Assembly (NCBI GenBank): GCA_045647785.1
Contig: JAZRMU010000032.1
Coordinates: 1-12,654 of the forward strand
DNA: 12,654 nucleotides
Source of the DNA: SIG565 sp045647785
GTDB taxonomy: Bacteria; Bacillota; Clostridia; Oscillospirales; Acutalibacteraceae
Direction: 5' to 3'
Position 1 is the first letter of the stretch. The number at the start of each line of letters is the position of its first letter. Below, piece by piece: positions 5,377 through 12,654 of this stretch. The position numbers and the translations under genes are program-made. Under the pieces are notes generated by a model that searched no databases, was not told where the DNA came from, and saw only the letters and a list, made by a program, of their open reading frames with translations.

Positions 5377-7242
5377 ATGAAAGAAAGAATTAACAATTTC
5401 CACAATATGCTCTGCAGCGACGCTTATGAATTTTTGGGCGCGTTTTTGGATGGCGACACCTGTACCTTTAGAGTGTGGGCACCAAATGCTGCGGCAGTTG
5501 CTCTCACGGGCGACTTTTCAGGCTGGCAGCACCTGCCTATGGGCAAGGTGTCAAGCGGCATTTGGGAATACACGGCGCATGGAATTAAAAAATTCGACAA
5601 CTATAAATATGCTATAACCGACCACTCCGGAAACACGGTGCTGAAATCCGACCCGTTTGGCAGGCATTTCGAAACCAGCCCCGCCAATTCCAGCAAGGTT
5701 TATTCTCCATTTTCGTATTCTTGGGGCGATAGTAAATGGTGCGAGCAGCGTAGAAAAAGGAATATTTATCAGTCGCCTGTTAACATTTATGAGGTGCATC
5801 TCGGCTCTTGGCAGCAGGGCGAAAACGGAGAGCTACTCTCCTACCCCGAGATTGCTAAAAGACTTTCGCGATATGCCTCCGATATGGGCTACACACACAT
5901 TGAGCTGCTACCTGTAACCGAGCACCCGTTCGACGGCTCTTGGGGCTATCAGGTAACGGGGTATTTCGCCCCCACCTCACGCTTCGGCACTCCCGAGGAT
6001 TTTATGCAGTTTGTCGATATTATGCACAAAGCGGATATTGGTGTTATACTCGACTGGGTGCCCGCCCACTTCCCGCGTGATGAACACGGTCTTTTCCGTT
6101 TCGACGGCACACCCTGCTATGAGTATTCCGACATTCGCAAGGGCGAGCACAAGGAATGGGGTACCTGTGTTTTTGATTATGGCAAGGTAGAGGTTATGAA
6201 TTTTCTTCTCTCCTCCGCTGTTTTCTGGCTCAAGGAATACCATATCGACGGACTGCGCGTTGATGCTGTAGCCTCAATGCTCTACCTCGACTATGGCAGA
6301 AACGACGGCGAATGGCTGCCCAACAGTTATGGCGGTAGAGAAAATTTAGAAGCCGTTGAATTCCTGCGCAGGCTAAACGAAGCCGCCTTTGCAGCTAATC
6401 CTAATGTATTAATGATTGCCGAGGAATCCACCGCGTGGCCTATGGTAACGCGTCCCCCGTCGGATGGCGGACTTGGATTTAACTTTAAATGGAATATGGG
6501 TTGGATGAACGATATGCTCCGCTATTTTTCGCTCAATCCCTTCTTCCGCAAGGACAATCACAATTTAATCACCTTTTCGCTTTTCTATGCCTTTTCCGAA
6601 AACTTCATTCTACCGATTTCACACGATGAGGTAGTGCACGGAAAATGCTCTATGATAGGCAAGATGGCGGGAGAATATGAGGAAAAATTCGCCTCGCTCC
6701 GCGCGTTTTATGCATATATGATGGCCCACCCCGGCAAAAAACTTTTATTTATGGGTCAGGAATTTGCGCAGTTTATCGAATGGGACTATAAAAAAGGTCT
6801 TGATTGGCTACTGCTTGACTATGAAGCTCACCAAAAGCACAAGCACTTTGTTAAAAGCCTTAACTGTTTTTACAAGGCGCATCCCGAGCTTTGGGAAATC
6901 GACTTCTCTTGGGAGGGCTTTAGTTGGATATCGGCCGACGATAACGAGCAGAGTATTATCTCATTCCGCCGCAAAGACTCTAACGGCGAAGAAATTATCG
7001 TGGTTTGTAATTTCACCCCTGTAAAAAGGGAAAACTATCGCATAGGTGTTCCTGAATGTGCATCGCTAAAGCCTCTTTTCTCCACCAATTGGGAAGAGTT
7101 TGGCGGAACAGCTAAAAAAAGCGTTCGTCAGATACCCACCGAAAAAAAGCCTATGCACGGATTTAACCGCTCGATTTCACTCGAAATCGCGGGCAATTCG
7201 GTTACCTACTATAAACCAATGAATAAAAAAGACAAGCGGTAA
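5377..7242 (+). CDS. glgB: 1,4-alpha-glucan (glycogen) branching enzyme
   Basis: Cytosolic GH13 enzyme that cuts alpha-1,4 chains and re-attaches them as alpha-1,6 branches in glycogen. It has 621 residues, like Bacillus GlgB (about 627) and shorter than E. coli (728), so the extra N-terminal module is absent. An N-terminal CBM48 domain shows FRVWAPNAAAVALTGDFSGW (about residues 28-47). The catalytic barrel includes WGYQVTGYFAPTSRFGTP, DWVPAHF, GLRVDAV with nucleophile Asp296, MIAEEST with acid/base Glu349, and ISHDEVVHGK with transition-state stabiliser Asp417. A C-terminal beta domain closes the protein. ATG 5377 is chosen because GGAGGG lies just before it and the promoter lies at 5314-5342. 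It is the first gene of the operon, 33 bases before glgC. Confidence 0.97.
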   Translation: MKERINNFHNMLCSDAYEFLGAFLDGDTCTFRVWAPNAAAVALTGDFSGWQHLPMGKVSSGIWEYTAHGIKKFDNYKYAITDHSGNTVLKSDPFGRHFETSPANSSKVYSPFSYSWGDSKWCEQRRKRNIYQSPVNIYEVHLGSWQQGENGELLSYPEIAKRLSRYASDMGYTHIELLPVTEHPFDGSWGYQVTGYFAPTSRFGTPEDFMQFVDIMHKADIGVILDWVPAHFPRDEHGLFRFDGTPCYEYSDIRKGEHKEWGTCVFDYGKVEVMNFLLSSAVFWLKEYHIDGLRVDAVASMLYLDYGRNDGEWLPNSYGGRENLEAVEFLRRLNEAAFAANPNVLMIAEESTAWPMVTRPPSDGGLGFNFKWNMGWMNDMLRYFSLNPFFRKDNHNLITFSLFYAFSENFILPISHDEVVHGKCSMIGKMAGEYEEKFASLRAFYAYMMAHPGKKLLFMGQEFAQFIEWDYKKGLDWLLLDYEAHQKHKHFVKSLNCFYKAHPELWEIDFSWEGFSWISADDNEQSIISFRRKDSNGEEIIVVCNFTPVKRENYRIGVPECASLKPLFSTNWEEFGGTAKKSVRQIPTEKKPMHGFNRSISLEIAGNSVTYYKPMNKKDKR

Positions 7243-7275
7243 ATAAACTTAAATATGTGTTATTTGGAGGTTACT

Positions 7276-8493
7276 ATGAAAAAGACAAAATGCGTTGCAA
7301 TGCTTCTTGCGGGCGGTCAAGGTAGCAGACTCGGTGTACTCACCAAAAAAATTGCCAAGCCCGCCGTTCCCTACGGCGGAAAATACCGAATTATAGATTT
7401 CCCGCTTTCCAACTGCACCAATTCCGGCATAGACACGGTTGGTGTTCTAACCCAGTATCAGCCCCTCGAGCTTAATGATTATATAGGCTCCGGCAAGCCT
7501 TGGGATTTGGACCGCCTATCGGGCGGTGTTCATGTGCTGCCGCCATACCAAAAAAGTAAGGGCGGCGACTGGTACAAGGGAACTGCCAACGCCATTTATC
7601 AGAATATGAACTTTATCGAGCGCTATAATCCCGAGTATGTTTTGGTGCTGTCCGGCGACCATATTTATAAAATGGATTATTCCAAAATGATTGAACTGCA
7701 CGAAAAAGAGGGCGCAGATGCGACTATCGCGGTACTTAATGTTTCCCTCGAGGAGGCAAGTCGCTTTGGTATTATGAACGCCGACGAAAACGGTGTTATA
7801 TATGAATTTGAGGAGAAGCCCAAGAAGCCTAAAAGCACTCTTGCATCGATGGGTATTTATGTGTTTAATTGGCAAAAGCTGCGCACTTATCTTACTGCTG
7901 ACGAGCAAAACGAAAACTCCTCCAACGATTTCGGCAAGGACGTTATCCCCGCAATGCTCGCCGCGGGAGAAAAAATGATTGTTTACCGCTTCGATGATTA
8001 TTGGAAGGATGTGGGAACGGTTGAATCGCTTTGGGATGCAAACCTTGACCTGCTGAATCCGAAAATCGACCTCAATCTTTCCGACCGCAACTGGAAAATC
8101 TATTCGCGCTCACACGCGCTGCCGCCACACTATATTGATGCCACAGCAAAGGTTGAAAACTCGCTCATTACAGACGGATGCGATGTAGCAGGCTCCCTCG
8201 ATTACTCTATTTTATTCGAGAATGTAACGGTTGAGGATGGCGCTATGGTTGAATATTCGCTCATAATGCCGGGTGCGGTCATTAAAAAGGGCGCGAAGGT
8301 GCGCTACGCAATCGTTGCTGAAAATTCTATTATCGGTGAAAATGCCGATATTGGCAAGAGCCCCGAGGAATGCGACAATATTGATGACTGGGGCATTACA
8401 GTTATCGGCGATAATTTAAAGGTTGGTGCAAATTCTAAAATAGGCGCCAAGCTTATGATAGAAAAGGATGTATTGGAGGGTGAAGTGCTATGA
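7276..8493 (+). CDS. glgC: glucose-1-phosphate adenylyltransferase, catalytic subunit
   Basis: Makes ADP-glucose and PPi from ATP and glucose-1-phosphate, the committed step of bacterial glycogen synthesis. It has 405 residues. The nucleotidyltransferase domain (about 1-260) has LAGGQGSRL (11-19), AKPAVPYGGKYRIIDF (27-42), WYKGTANAIYQN, SGDHIYKMDY with Asp128, FEEKPKKPKS, and YWKDVGT (242-248) with Lys244. A left-handed beta-helix domain follows. All catalytic motifs are intact. Lys25, at the position of the E. coli activator-site lysine Lys39, is kept, while the following Arg is Ile. The start has TGGAGG six bases upstream; an in-frame ATG at 7255 lacks one. Its TGA overlaps the glgD ATG (ATGA), indicating translational coupling and probably a GlgC-GlgD hetero-oligomer. 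Confidence 0.97.
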   Translation: MKKTKCVAMLLAGGQGSRLGVLTKKIAKPAVPYGGKYRIIDFPLSNCTNSGIDTVGVLTQYQPLELNDYIGSGKPWDLDRLSGGVHVLPPYQKSKGGDWYKGTANAIYQNMNFIERYNPEYVLVLSGDHIYKMDYSKMIELHEKEGADATIAVLNVSLEEASRFGIMNADENGVIYEFEEKPKKPKSTLASMGIYVFNWQKLRTYLTADEQNENSSNDFGKDVIPAMLAAGEKMIVYRFDDYWKDVGTVESLWDANLDLLNPKIDLNLSDRNWKIYSRSHALPPHYIDATAKVENSLITDGCDVAGSLDYSILFENVTVEDGAMVEYSLIMPGAVIKKGAKVRYAIVAENSIIGENADIGKSPEECDNIDDWGITVIGDNLKVGANSKIGAKLMIEKDVLEGEVL

Positions 8494-9602
8494 TTAGAAA
8501 CGACTGTTTAGGTATTATTTTTACTAATACAAACGATGAACTGTTGCCGCATTTTACCGAGAAGCGCTCTATGGCTTCAATCCCCTTTGGCGGCCGCTAC
8601 CGACTTATTGACTTTTCTCTCTCCAACCTTGTTAATGCCGGCATTTCCAAGGTCGGAATTATAACAAAGAGCAATTATAACTCTCTGCTTGACCATTTAG
8701 GCAGCGGTATTGCTTGGGATTTGGACCGCAAAATCGGTGGTCTATTTATTCTGCCTCCCTTTGGCAGTGCCAATGCTGGATTCTTTGGCGGAAAGCTGGA
8801 TGCGCTCAAAGGTAACATCACCTTTTTAAAGCGCAGCTATGAGGAATATGTAGTACTCTGCGACAGCGATATTGTGAGCAATATCGATATTGATAAGCTT
8901 ATTAAGGCACACAAAAAAAGCGAAGCTGATATAACCGTTGCCTATAAGTCGGGCATAATTCCAGCGAGTTGTGAAACAAAAGCAATTACCGTGGAACAGG
9001 ACGGCACTATTACTAACATGTCAGCAGAAACCGATAAAGAAAGCGGTGCCTACAGCCTTGATATTTATGTAATGCGTCGCGAGCTGCTGATTGATTTAGT
9101 CAACTTATCAATCCGCTACGGTTTAGATCCGCTTACCCCCACAGCGATTTCCCGTGCCCTCGGCAAAATCACAATTAAGGGTTATGAGGTTACAGAATTT
9201 GCCGAGATTATCCACAGCAAGGAACGCTATGCTGAAGTAAGTATGAGTTTGCTCCAGCGCGAAACCAGACAGCAATTATTCTTGCCCGAACGCCCTGTTT
9301 ACACCAAGACGCGCGACGATATGCCCACACGCTACGGGGTGAGCTCTAAAGTAGAAAACTCACTTATCGCGGGCGGCTGCGTAATTGAAGGTGAAACTGC
9401 CGGAAGTGTTATATTCCGCGGCGCACAGATAAGCGAGGGCTCAAAAATTTCCGACTGTATTATTATGCAAGGAACAAAAATCGGCAAAAACTGCACGCTT
9501 CAGTATGTTATAATTGATAAAGCCGCCGAAATATCCGACGGAATTACCCTTGTCGGCAAAAAGGATAACTACATTTATATCGGCAAGGAACAGAAAATGT
9601 AA
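8490..9602 (+). CDS. glgD: GlgD, non-catalytic/regulatory ADP-glucose pyrophosphorylase subunit
   Basis: A 370-residue paralogue of GlgC that keeps the fold but has lost catalytic motifs. The GGxGxRL loop is absent (residues 11-26 read FTNTNDELLPHFTEKR). FGGRYRLIDFSLSN (33-46) and SGIAWDLDRKIGGLFILPPF remain. The GDH motif has become LCDSDI (123-128). The C-terminal beta-helix repeats are present. In Firmicutes such as Geobacillus, GlgD alone has little activity but raises the activity of GlgC in the complex, and the same role is inferred here. The 4-base overlap with glgC supports equimolar production. glgA follows after 11 bases. Confidence 0.95.
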   Translation: MIRNDCLGIIFTNTNDELLPHFTEKRSMASIPFGGRYRLIDFSLSNLVNAGISKVGIITKSNYNSLLDHLGSGIAWDLDRKIGGLFILPPFGSANAGFFGGKLDALKGNITFLKRSYEEYVVLCDSDIVSNIDIDKLIKAHKKSEADITVAYKSGIIPASCETKAITVEQDGTITNMSAETDKESGAYSLDIYVMRRELLIDLVNLSIRYGLDPLTPTAISRALGKITIKGYEVTEFAEIIHSKERYAEVSMSLLQRETRQQLFLPERPVYTKTRDDMPTRYGVSSKVENSLIAGGCVIEGETAGSVIFRGAQISEGSKISDCIIMQGTKIGKNCTLQYVIIDKAAEISDGITLVGKKDNYIYIGKEQKM

Positions 9603-9613
9603 AGGAGACTGCT

Positions 9614-11029
9614 ATGAAAGTTTTATATGCTACAAGTGAGGCCTATCCGTTTGCTATGTCGGGCGGTCTTGCAGATGTTGCAGGCGCGTTGCCGAAGGCA
9701 CTGCGCAAAAGGTTTGTTGGCTGCCGCGTCATTCTGCCGCTTTACGCATCCATAAGCGAGGAAATGCGCGCTAAAATGACATTTATAACAAGTATTACTG
9801 TTCCCGTATCATGGCGCAGACAGTATTGCGGCGTTTTTGAGGCGCACGAGGACGGAGTTATTTACTACTTTATTGACAACCAGTATTATTTCGGGCGCAA
9901 TGGGCTTTACGGGCACTACGACGATGCTGAACGTTTTGCGTTTTTCTCTCGCGCTGTACTTGAAATACTGCCCGCTATCGGATTTAAGCCTGATATAATC
10001 CACTGCAACGACTGGCAGACAGCTATGGTGCCTGTATACCTTAACGAGTTTTATAAATATGATGATTTCTATCGCGATATTAAAACGGTTTTCACCATCC
10101 ATAATATCCAATATCAGGGCAAATACGGTCATGAACTCACAGGAGACGTTTTAGGGCTTCCACCCGAAAGCGAAAATGTTGTTGATTATTCGGGCTGTGT
10201 TAACCTTATGAAGGGTGCTGTTGTTACCTGCGATAAGCTGACTACCGTATCGCCAACATATTCTTATGAAATTCTAAACCCCTATTTTTCGCACGGGCTT
10301 GACGGTATACTAAACACCCTTACCCACAAGCTTTCGGGTATCATTAACGGAATTGATATAGATGTCTACAACCCCGAAACCGACCCAATGATTTATAAAA
10401 ACTTCAGTGCTGCTGATCCTTCAGGCAAGAAAGATAACAAGGCGGCATTGCAAAGAGAGATGGGGTTGCCGGAAAAGCCGGATACCCCGATTATAGGCAT
10501 CGTGTCTCGCCTCGTTAAGCACAAAGGCTTTGACCTTGTTGTCAGAGTTTTCGAGGAAATTTTAGAAAACGATGTTCAGTTTGTTATCCTCGGCTCGGGT
10601 GAGTGGGAGTTCGAAACCTTTTTCCACGATATAGCGAACAAGCGCCCCGATAAGGTTGCCTTCCGCAGCGGGTTCATACCCGAGCTTGCCCATAAAATTT
10701 ATGCGGGCGCAGATATTTTCCTAATGCCCTCTCAAAGTGAGCCCTGTGGGCTCGCCCAAATGGTGGCACTTCGCTATGGAACAATCCCGATAGTTCGCGA
10801 AACAGGCGGTCTTAACGACACAATTCGCGATAGCGGAGATAACGAAGGTAACGGCTTCACATTTAAACTTTTTAATGCCCACGATATGCTTTCTGCGGTA
10901 CAGCGCGCCCTTGCGGGCTATGCCGAAAAGGAGGGCTGGGCCATACTTCAAAATCGCGCAATGAATTGCGATAACAGCTGGAGAAAATCGGCAAACGAGT
11001 ATATACGATTATACAAAAGCATTCTTTAG
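9614..11029 (+). CDS. glgA: glycogen synthase (ADP-glucose dependent, GT5)
   Basis: Transfers glucose from ADP-glucose to the non-reducing end of alpha-1,4-glucan. Its 471 residues are of family length, with two Rossmann domains of the GT-B fold. Visible are SGGLADVAGALPKAL (16-30), YFIDNQYYF, GHYDDAERFAFFSRA, HCNDWQTAMV, TIHNIQYQG with His163, TTVSPTYS, GIINGIDIDVYNP, VSRLVKHKGFDL with Arg299 and Lys304, and SEPCGLAQM with Glu376 in the conserved E-x7-E region, then GTIPIVRETGGLNDT. One oddity: residue 15, the Lys of the ADP-glucose motif KxGGL, is Met. AAAGGAGA precedes the start. It is the last gene of the glg set; no glgP follows. Confidence 0.96.
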   Translation: MKVLYATSEAYPFAMSGGLADVAGALPKALRKRFVGCRVILPLYASISEEMRAKMTFITSITVPVSWRRQYCGVFEAHEDGVIYYFIDNQYYFGRNGLYGHYDDAERFAFFSRAVLEILPAIGFKPDIIHCNDWQTAMVPVYLNEFYKYDDFYRDIKTVFTIHNIQYQGKYGHELTGDVLGLPPESENVVDYSGCVNLMKGAVVTCDKLTTVSPTYSYEILNPYFSHGLDGILNTLTHKLSGIINGIDIDVYNPETDPMIYKNFSAADPSGKKDNKAALQREMGLPEKPDTPIIGIVSRLVKHKGFDLVVRVFEEILENDVQFVILGSGEWEFETFFHDIANKRPDKVAFRSGFIPELAHKIYAGADIFLMPSQSEPCGLAQMVALRYGTIPIVRETGGLNDTIRDSGDNEGNGFTFKLFNAHDMLSAVQRALAGYAEKEGWAILQNRAMNCDNSWRKSANEYIRLYKSIL

Positions 11030-11031
11030 GC

Positions 11032-11060
11032 TTTACTTCGCTGCCGTTTTGTGATAAAAT
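11032..11060 (+). promoter_or_regulatory. candidate promoter of uppP
   Basis: TTTACT (11032-11037), a 17-base spacer and TAAAAT (11055-11060), preceded by TGA, an extended -10. It begins 3 bases after the glgA stop. Transcription would start near 11067, at the foot of the hairpin described next. Confidence 0.6.
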
Positions 11061-11064
11061 AAAT

Positions 11065-11085
11065 GGGCATCCCAAAAGGATGCCC
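11065..11085 (+). other. strong hairpin in the glgA-uppP gap
   Basis: GGGCATCC (11065-11072) pairs perfectly with GGATGCCC (11078-11085) across the loop CAAAA. No T-run follows on the plus strand, so it is not a standard terminator of the glg operon. It could protect the 3' end of glg mRNA or sit at the 5' end of the uppP transcript. Confidence 0.7.
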
Positions 11086-11107
11086 TACAAATCATTGGAG
11101 ACTTTAT

Positions 11108-11953
11108 ATGATTGATGTTATTAAAGCAATTATTCTAGGTGTTATCGAGGGTATTACCGAGTGGCTACCTGTCAGCAGCACAGGGCACCTTATTTTAGCT
11201 AACGAATTCTTAAAAATGAATGTATCTGCCGACTTTATGGAAATGTTTGAGGTTGTTATTCAGCTTGGTGCCATAATCGCGGTTGTTGCAATTTTTTGGA
11301 ATAAGCTGTGGCCGTTCTCCACGCGCAAAAGTGTCAGCGTTCAGCCACTTTTCGGAAAGTTTGGAATTAAAAGGCGCTCTCTCGACCTTTGGATAAAGGT
11401 CATAATCGCCTGCCTGCCAGCCGCTATTATCGGTGTTTTTTTCGACGACCAGATAGATGCGCTTTTCTTTAATCCGACAACGGTTGCCATAACTCTTATC
11501 GTTTATGGTATCGCATTTATTGTTATCGAGCACTTTAATAAAAATAAGGATTTTAAGGTACATACGGTTAAGGGCATATCCTATAAAACCGCTGTTTTCA
11601 TCGGTCTGTTTCAGGTGCTTTCCATGATCCCCGGTACATCGCGCTCGGGCGCTACCATTATAGGTGCTATGCTGCTCGGTCTCTCGCGCACAGCGGCAGC
11701 AGAATTCAGCTTTTTCCTCGCCGTTCCGGTTATGTTCGGTGCATCGCTTTTGAAACTGGTGAAATTCGGCTTTGCATTTACGGGTGCTGAATTTATAATC
11801 CTTGCCGCGGGTATGATAATTTCTTTTGTGGTTTCAATTATAATTATCAAGTTCTTGCTTGAATATATCCGTAAAAAAAGCTTCTCTGTCTTCGGTTACT
11901 ACCGAATTGCTTTAGGCTTAATTGTTTTGCTTTACTTTTATGTGATTAAATAA
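11108..11953 (+). CDS. uppP: undecaprenyl-diphosphate phosphatase (BacA family)
   Basis: Integral membrane enzyme that dephosphorylates undecaprenyl pyrophosphate to the monophosphate lipid carrier used for peptidoglycan and other surface polymers; excess confers bacitracin resistance. It has 281 residues with about eight membrane segments. The two family signatures are present: EGITEWLPVSSTGH with Glu14, Glu18 and His27, and PGTSRSGATI with Arg179. The C-terminus is a run of hydrophobic helices ending in VLLYFYVIK. The frame is open upstream to ATG 11063, but ATG 11108 has TTGGAGA at the right distance and gives the usual N-terminus. It appears to be a single-gene unit with its own promoter and terminator; no functional tie to glycogen is evident. 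Confidence 0.96.
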   Translation: MIDVIKAIILGVIEGITEWLPVSSTGHLILANEFLKMNVSADFMEMFEVVIQLGAIIAVVAIFWNKLWPFSTRKSVSVQPLFGKFGIKRRSLDLWIKVIIACLPAAIIGVFFDDQIDALFFNPTTVAITLIVYGIAFIVIEHFNKNKDFKVHTVKGISYKTAVFIGLFQVLSMIPGTSRSGATIIGAMLLGLSRTAAAEFSFFLAVPVMFGASLLKLVKFGFAFTGAEFIILAAGMIISFVVSIIIIKFLLEYIRKKSFSVFGYYRIALGLIVLLYFYVIK

Positions 11954-11957
11954 TTTT

Positions 11958-11990
11958 AAAATCCCCACTGCATACGGTGGGGATTTTTGT
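11958..11990 (+). terminator. intrinsic terminator of uppP
   Basis: A perfect 11-bp stem, AAAATCCCCAC (11958-11968) with GTGGGGATTTT (11977-11987), 8-base loop, followed by TGTTT. It begins shortly after the uppP stop codon. Confidence 0.93.
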
Positions 11991-12039
11991 TTCGCTCTTA
12001 ATTATGTAAATCTTGCATTTCTGGTTTTATCAAAGAATA

Positions 12040-12077
12040 ACCCCCTGCTTATGCTTCATAAGATTAAGGCAGGGGGT
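12040..12077 (+). promoter_or_regulatory. hairpin sequestering the sigK ribosome-binding site
   Basis: ACCCCCTGC (12040-12048) pairs perfectly with GCAGGGGGT (12069-12077). The loop can form a competing or stacked inner hairpin, CTTATG/CATAAG. AGGGGG at 12071-12076 is the only Shine-Dalgarno-like sequence, 7 bases before ATG 12084, so folding would hide it. No T-run follows, only ATTATT, so termination is less likely. I could not identify a confident sigma-E or sigma-A promoter in 11991-12039. Confidence 0.65.
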
Positions 12078-12083
12078 ATTATT

Positions 12084-12654
12084 ATGTTTTGGGATTTAGT
12101 TGCAAAAATAGCATCATCTTTTTTATATCTGGCACTGCATGTAAGTGCAGCGGGCTCTTTTCCGCCGCCGCTTAAATCGAAAGAAGAATGCGAATTGTTG
12201 GATAAAATGAAAAATGGCGACTCTGCCGCTCGAGATAAGCTGATTGAGCATAATCTGCGCCTTGTGGCTCATATTGTTAAAAAATATTATACAAGTGAAA
12301 ATCAAGAGGACCTTATATCCATTGGAACAATAGGACTTATAAAGGCAATTTCGACCTTTAAGTCCGGCAAGGGCATCCGCCTTGCGACCTATGCCTCGCG
12401 CTGCATCGACAACGAAATTTTAATGCATTTCCGCACACTTAAAAAAACGGCGCAGGATATATACATTTCCGACCCAATAGACACTGACAAGGACGGCAAC
12501 ACTCTGACACTTATCGACATTATATCGGACGATACCGATATTGCAGATGATATAGCGGTAAAGCTACAACTGCAAAAGCTTAAAAGCGTTATAAACCACG
12601 CACTTGACAGCCGCGAAAAAACAATTATCTGCTACCGCTATGGTATTGGTGGCA
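12084..12654 (+). CDS. sigK: RNA polymerase sporulation sigma factor sigma-K precursor (first 190 codons, runs off right edge)
   Basis: Late mother-cell sigma factor of sporulation. The first ~21 residues are hydrophobic and resemble the pro-sequence of Bacillus pro-sigma-K, which is cut by the membrane protease SpoIVFB; the comparable bond would follow Ser21 in LALHVSAAG. Then come FPPPL (26-30), region 2 with EHNLRLVAHIVKKYY, DLISIGTIGLIKAI and LATYASRCIDNEILMHFR, the linker DPIDTDKDGNTLTLIDI, and the start of region 4, LDSREKTIICYRYGIGG. ILMH-R-LKKT and DPI-DKDGN favour sigma-K over sigma-E. The gene reads through without a recombination (skin-type) interruption up to the edge. Roughly 40-50 C-terminal residues are missing. 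The start codon is preceded by AGGGGG inside a hairpin. Confidence 0.93.
   Translation, partial: MFWDLVAKIASSFLYLALHVSAAGSFPPPLKSKEECELLDKMKNGDSAARDKLIEHNLRLVAHIVKKYYTSENQEDLISIGTIGLIKAISTFKSGKGIRLATYASRCIDNEILMHFRTLKKTAQDIYISDPIDTDKDGNTLTLIDIISDDTDIADDIAVKLQLQKLKSVINHALDSREKTIICYRYGIGG

Noticed and set aside
11065..11085. Hairpin as the intrinsic terminator of the glg operon
   Set aside because: The stem is strong but followed by TACAAATC, not a T-run, and it overlaps the predicted uppP start.
9809..11563. Minus-strand open frames inside glgA and uppP
   Set aside because: Antisense shadows without start signals or family features.
12084..12654. sigK interrupted by a skin-like prophage element
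   Set aside because: The frame is continuous through region 2 into the start of region 4 with no junction; only the portion beyond the window cannot be judged.

Overview
The window looks like a chromosomal segment from an endospore-forming member of the Clostridia, perhaps Oscillospirales-like (the order is an inference from general feel only). The evidence is a clostridial-type pyruvate phosphate dikinase whose residue numbering matches the Clostridium symbiosum enzyme, strong GGAGG ribosome sites with sigma-A-type promoters, a GlgC/GlgD pair in a Bacillus/Clostridium-like glycogen operon, and a pro-sigma-K gene. Base composition is moderate, with AT-rich intergenic regions. I see no mobile element, CRISPR array, tRNA, rRNA or prophage.

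Left part, minus strand (1-3590): the first 625 codons of ppdK run off the left edge. To its right is a two-gene unit read toward it: coaX (type III pantothenate kinase), then an ECF-transporter substrate-binding membrane protein that is probably a pantothenate S component. Together they suggest a vitamin B5 uptake and first-step coenzyme A module. Its promoter is back to back with the next operon's promoter.

Middle, plus strand (3594-5093): the conserved rpsF-ssb-rpsR operon (S6, single-strand binding protein, S18) has a near-perfect promoter, a structured leader and two consecutive terminator-like hairpins. It is followed by a very AT-rich gene for a 64-residue membrane protein, closed by its own strong terminator.

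Right part, plus strand (5094-12654): glgB-glgC-glgD-glgA, tightly packed behind a consensus promoter, encode glycogen synthesis from glucose-1-phosphate through ADP-glucose to branched glycogen. The degradative phosphorylase glgP is not between these genes or directly after glgA. Then come uppP (undecaprenyl-pyrophosphate phosphatase, lipid carrier recycling for cell wall synthesis) with its own promoter and terminator, and the first 190 codons of sigK, whose ribosome site lies inside a GC-rich hairpin.

Most of the window is well-understood housekeeping and storage metabolism, and I do not see a clear new multi-gene system. The points most worth a second look are the occluded ribosome site of sigK, the Lys-to-Met change in the ADP-glucose motif of GlgA, the pantothenate transporter assignment, and the AT-rich small membrane protein.
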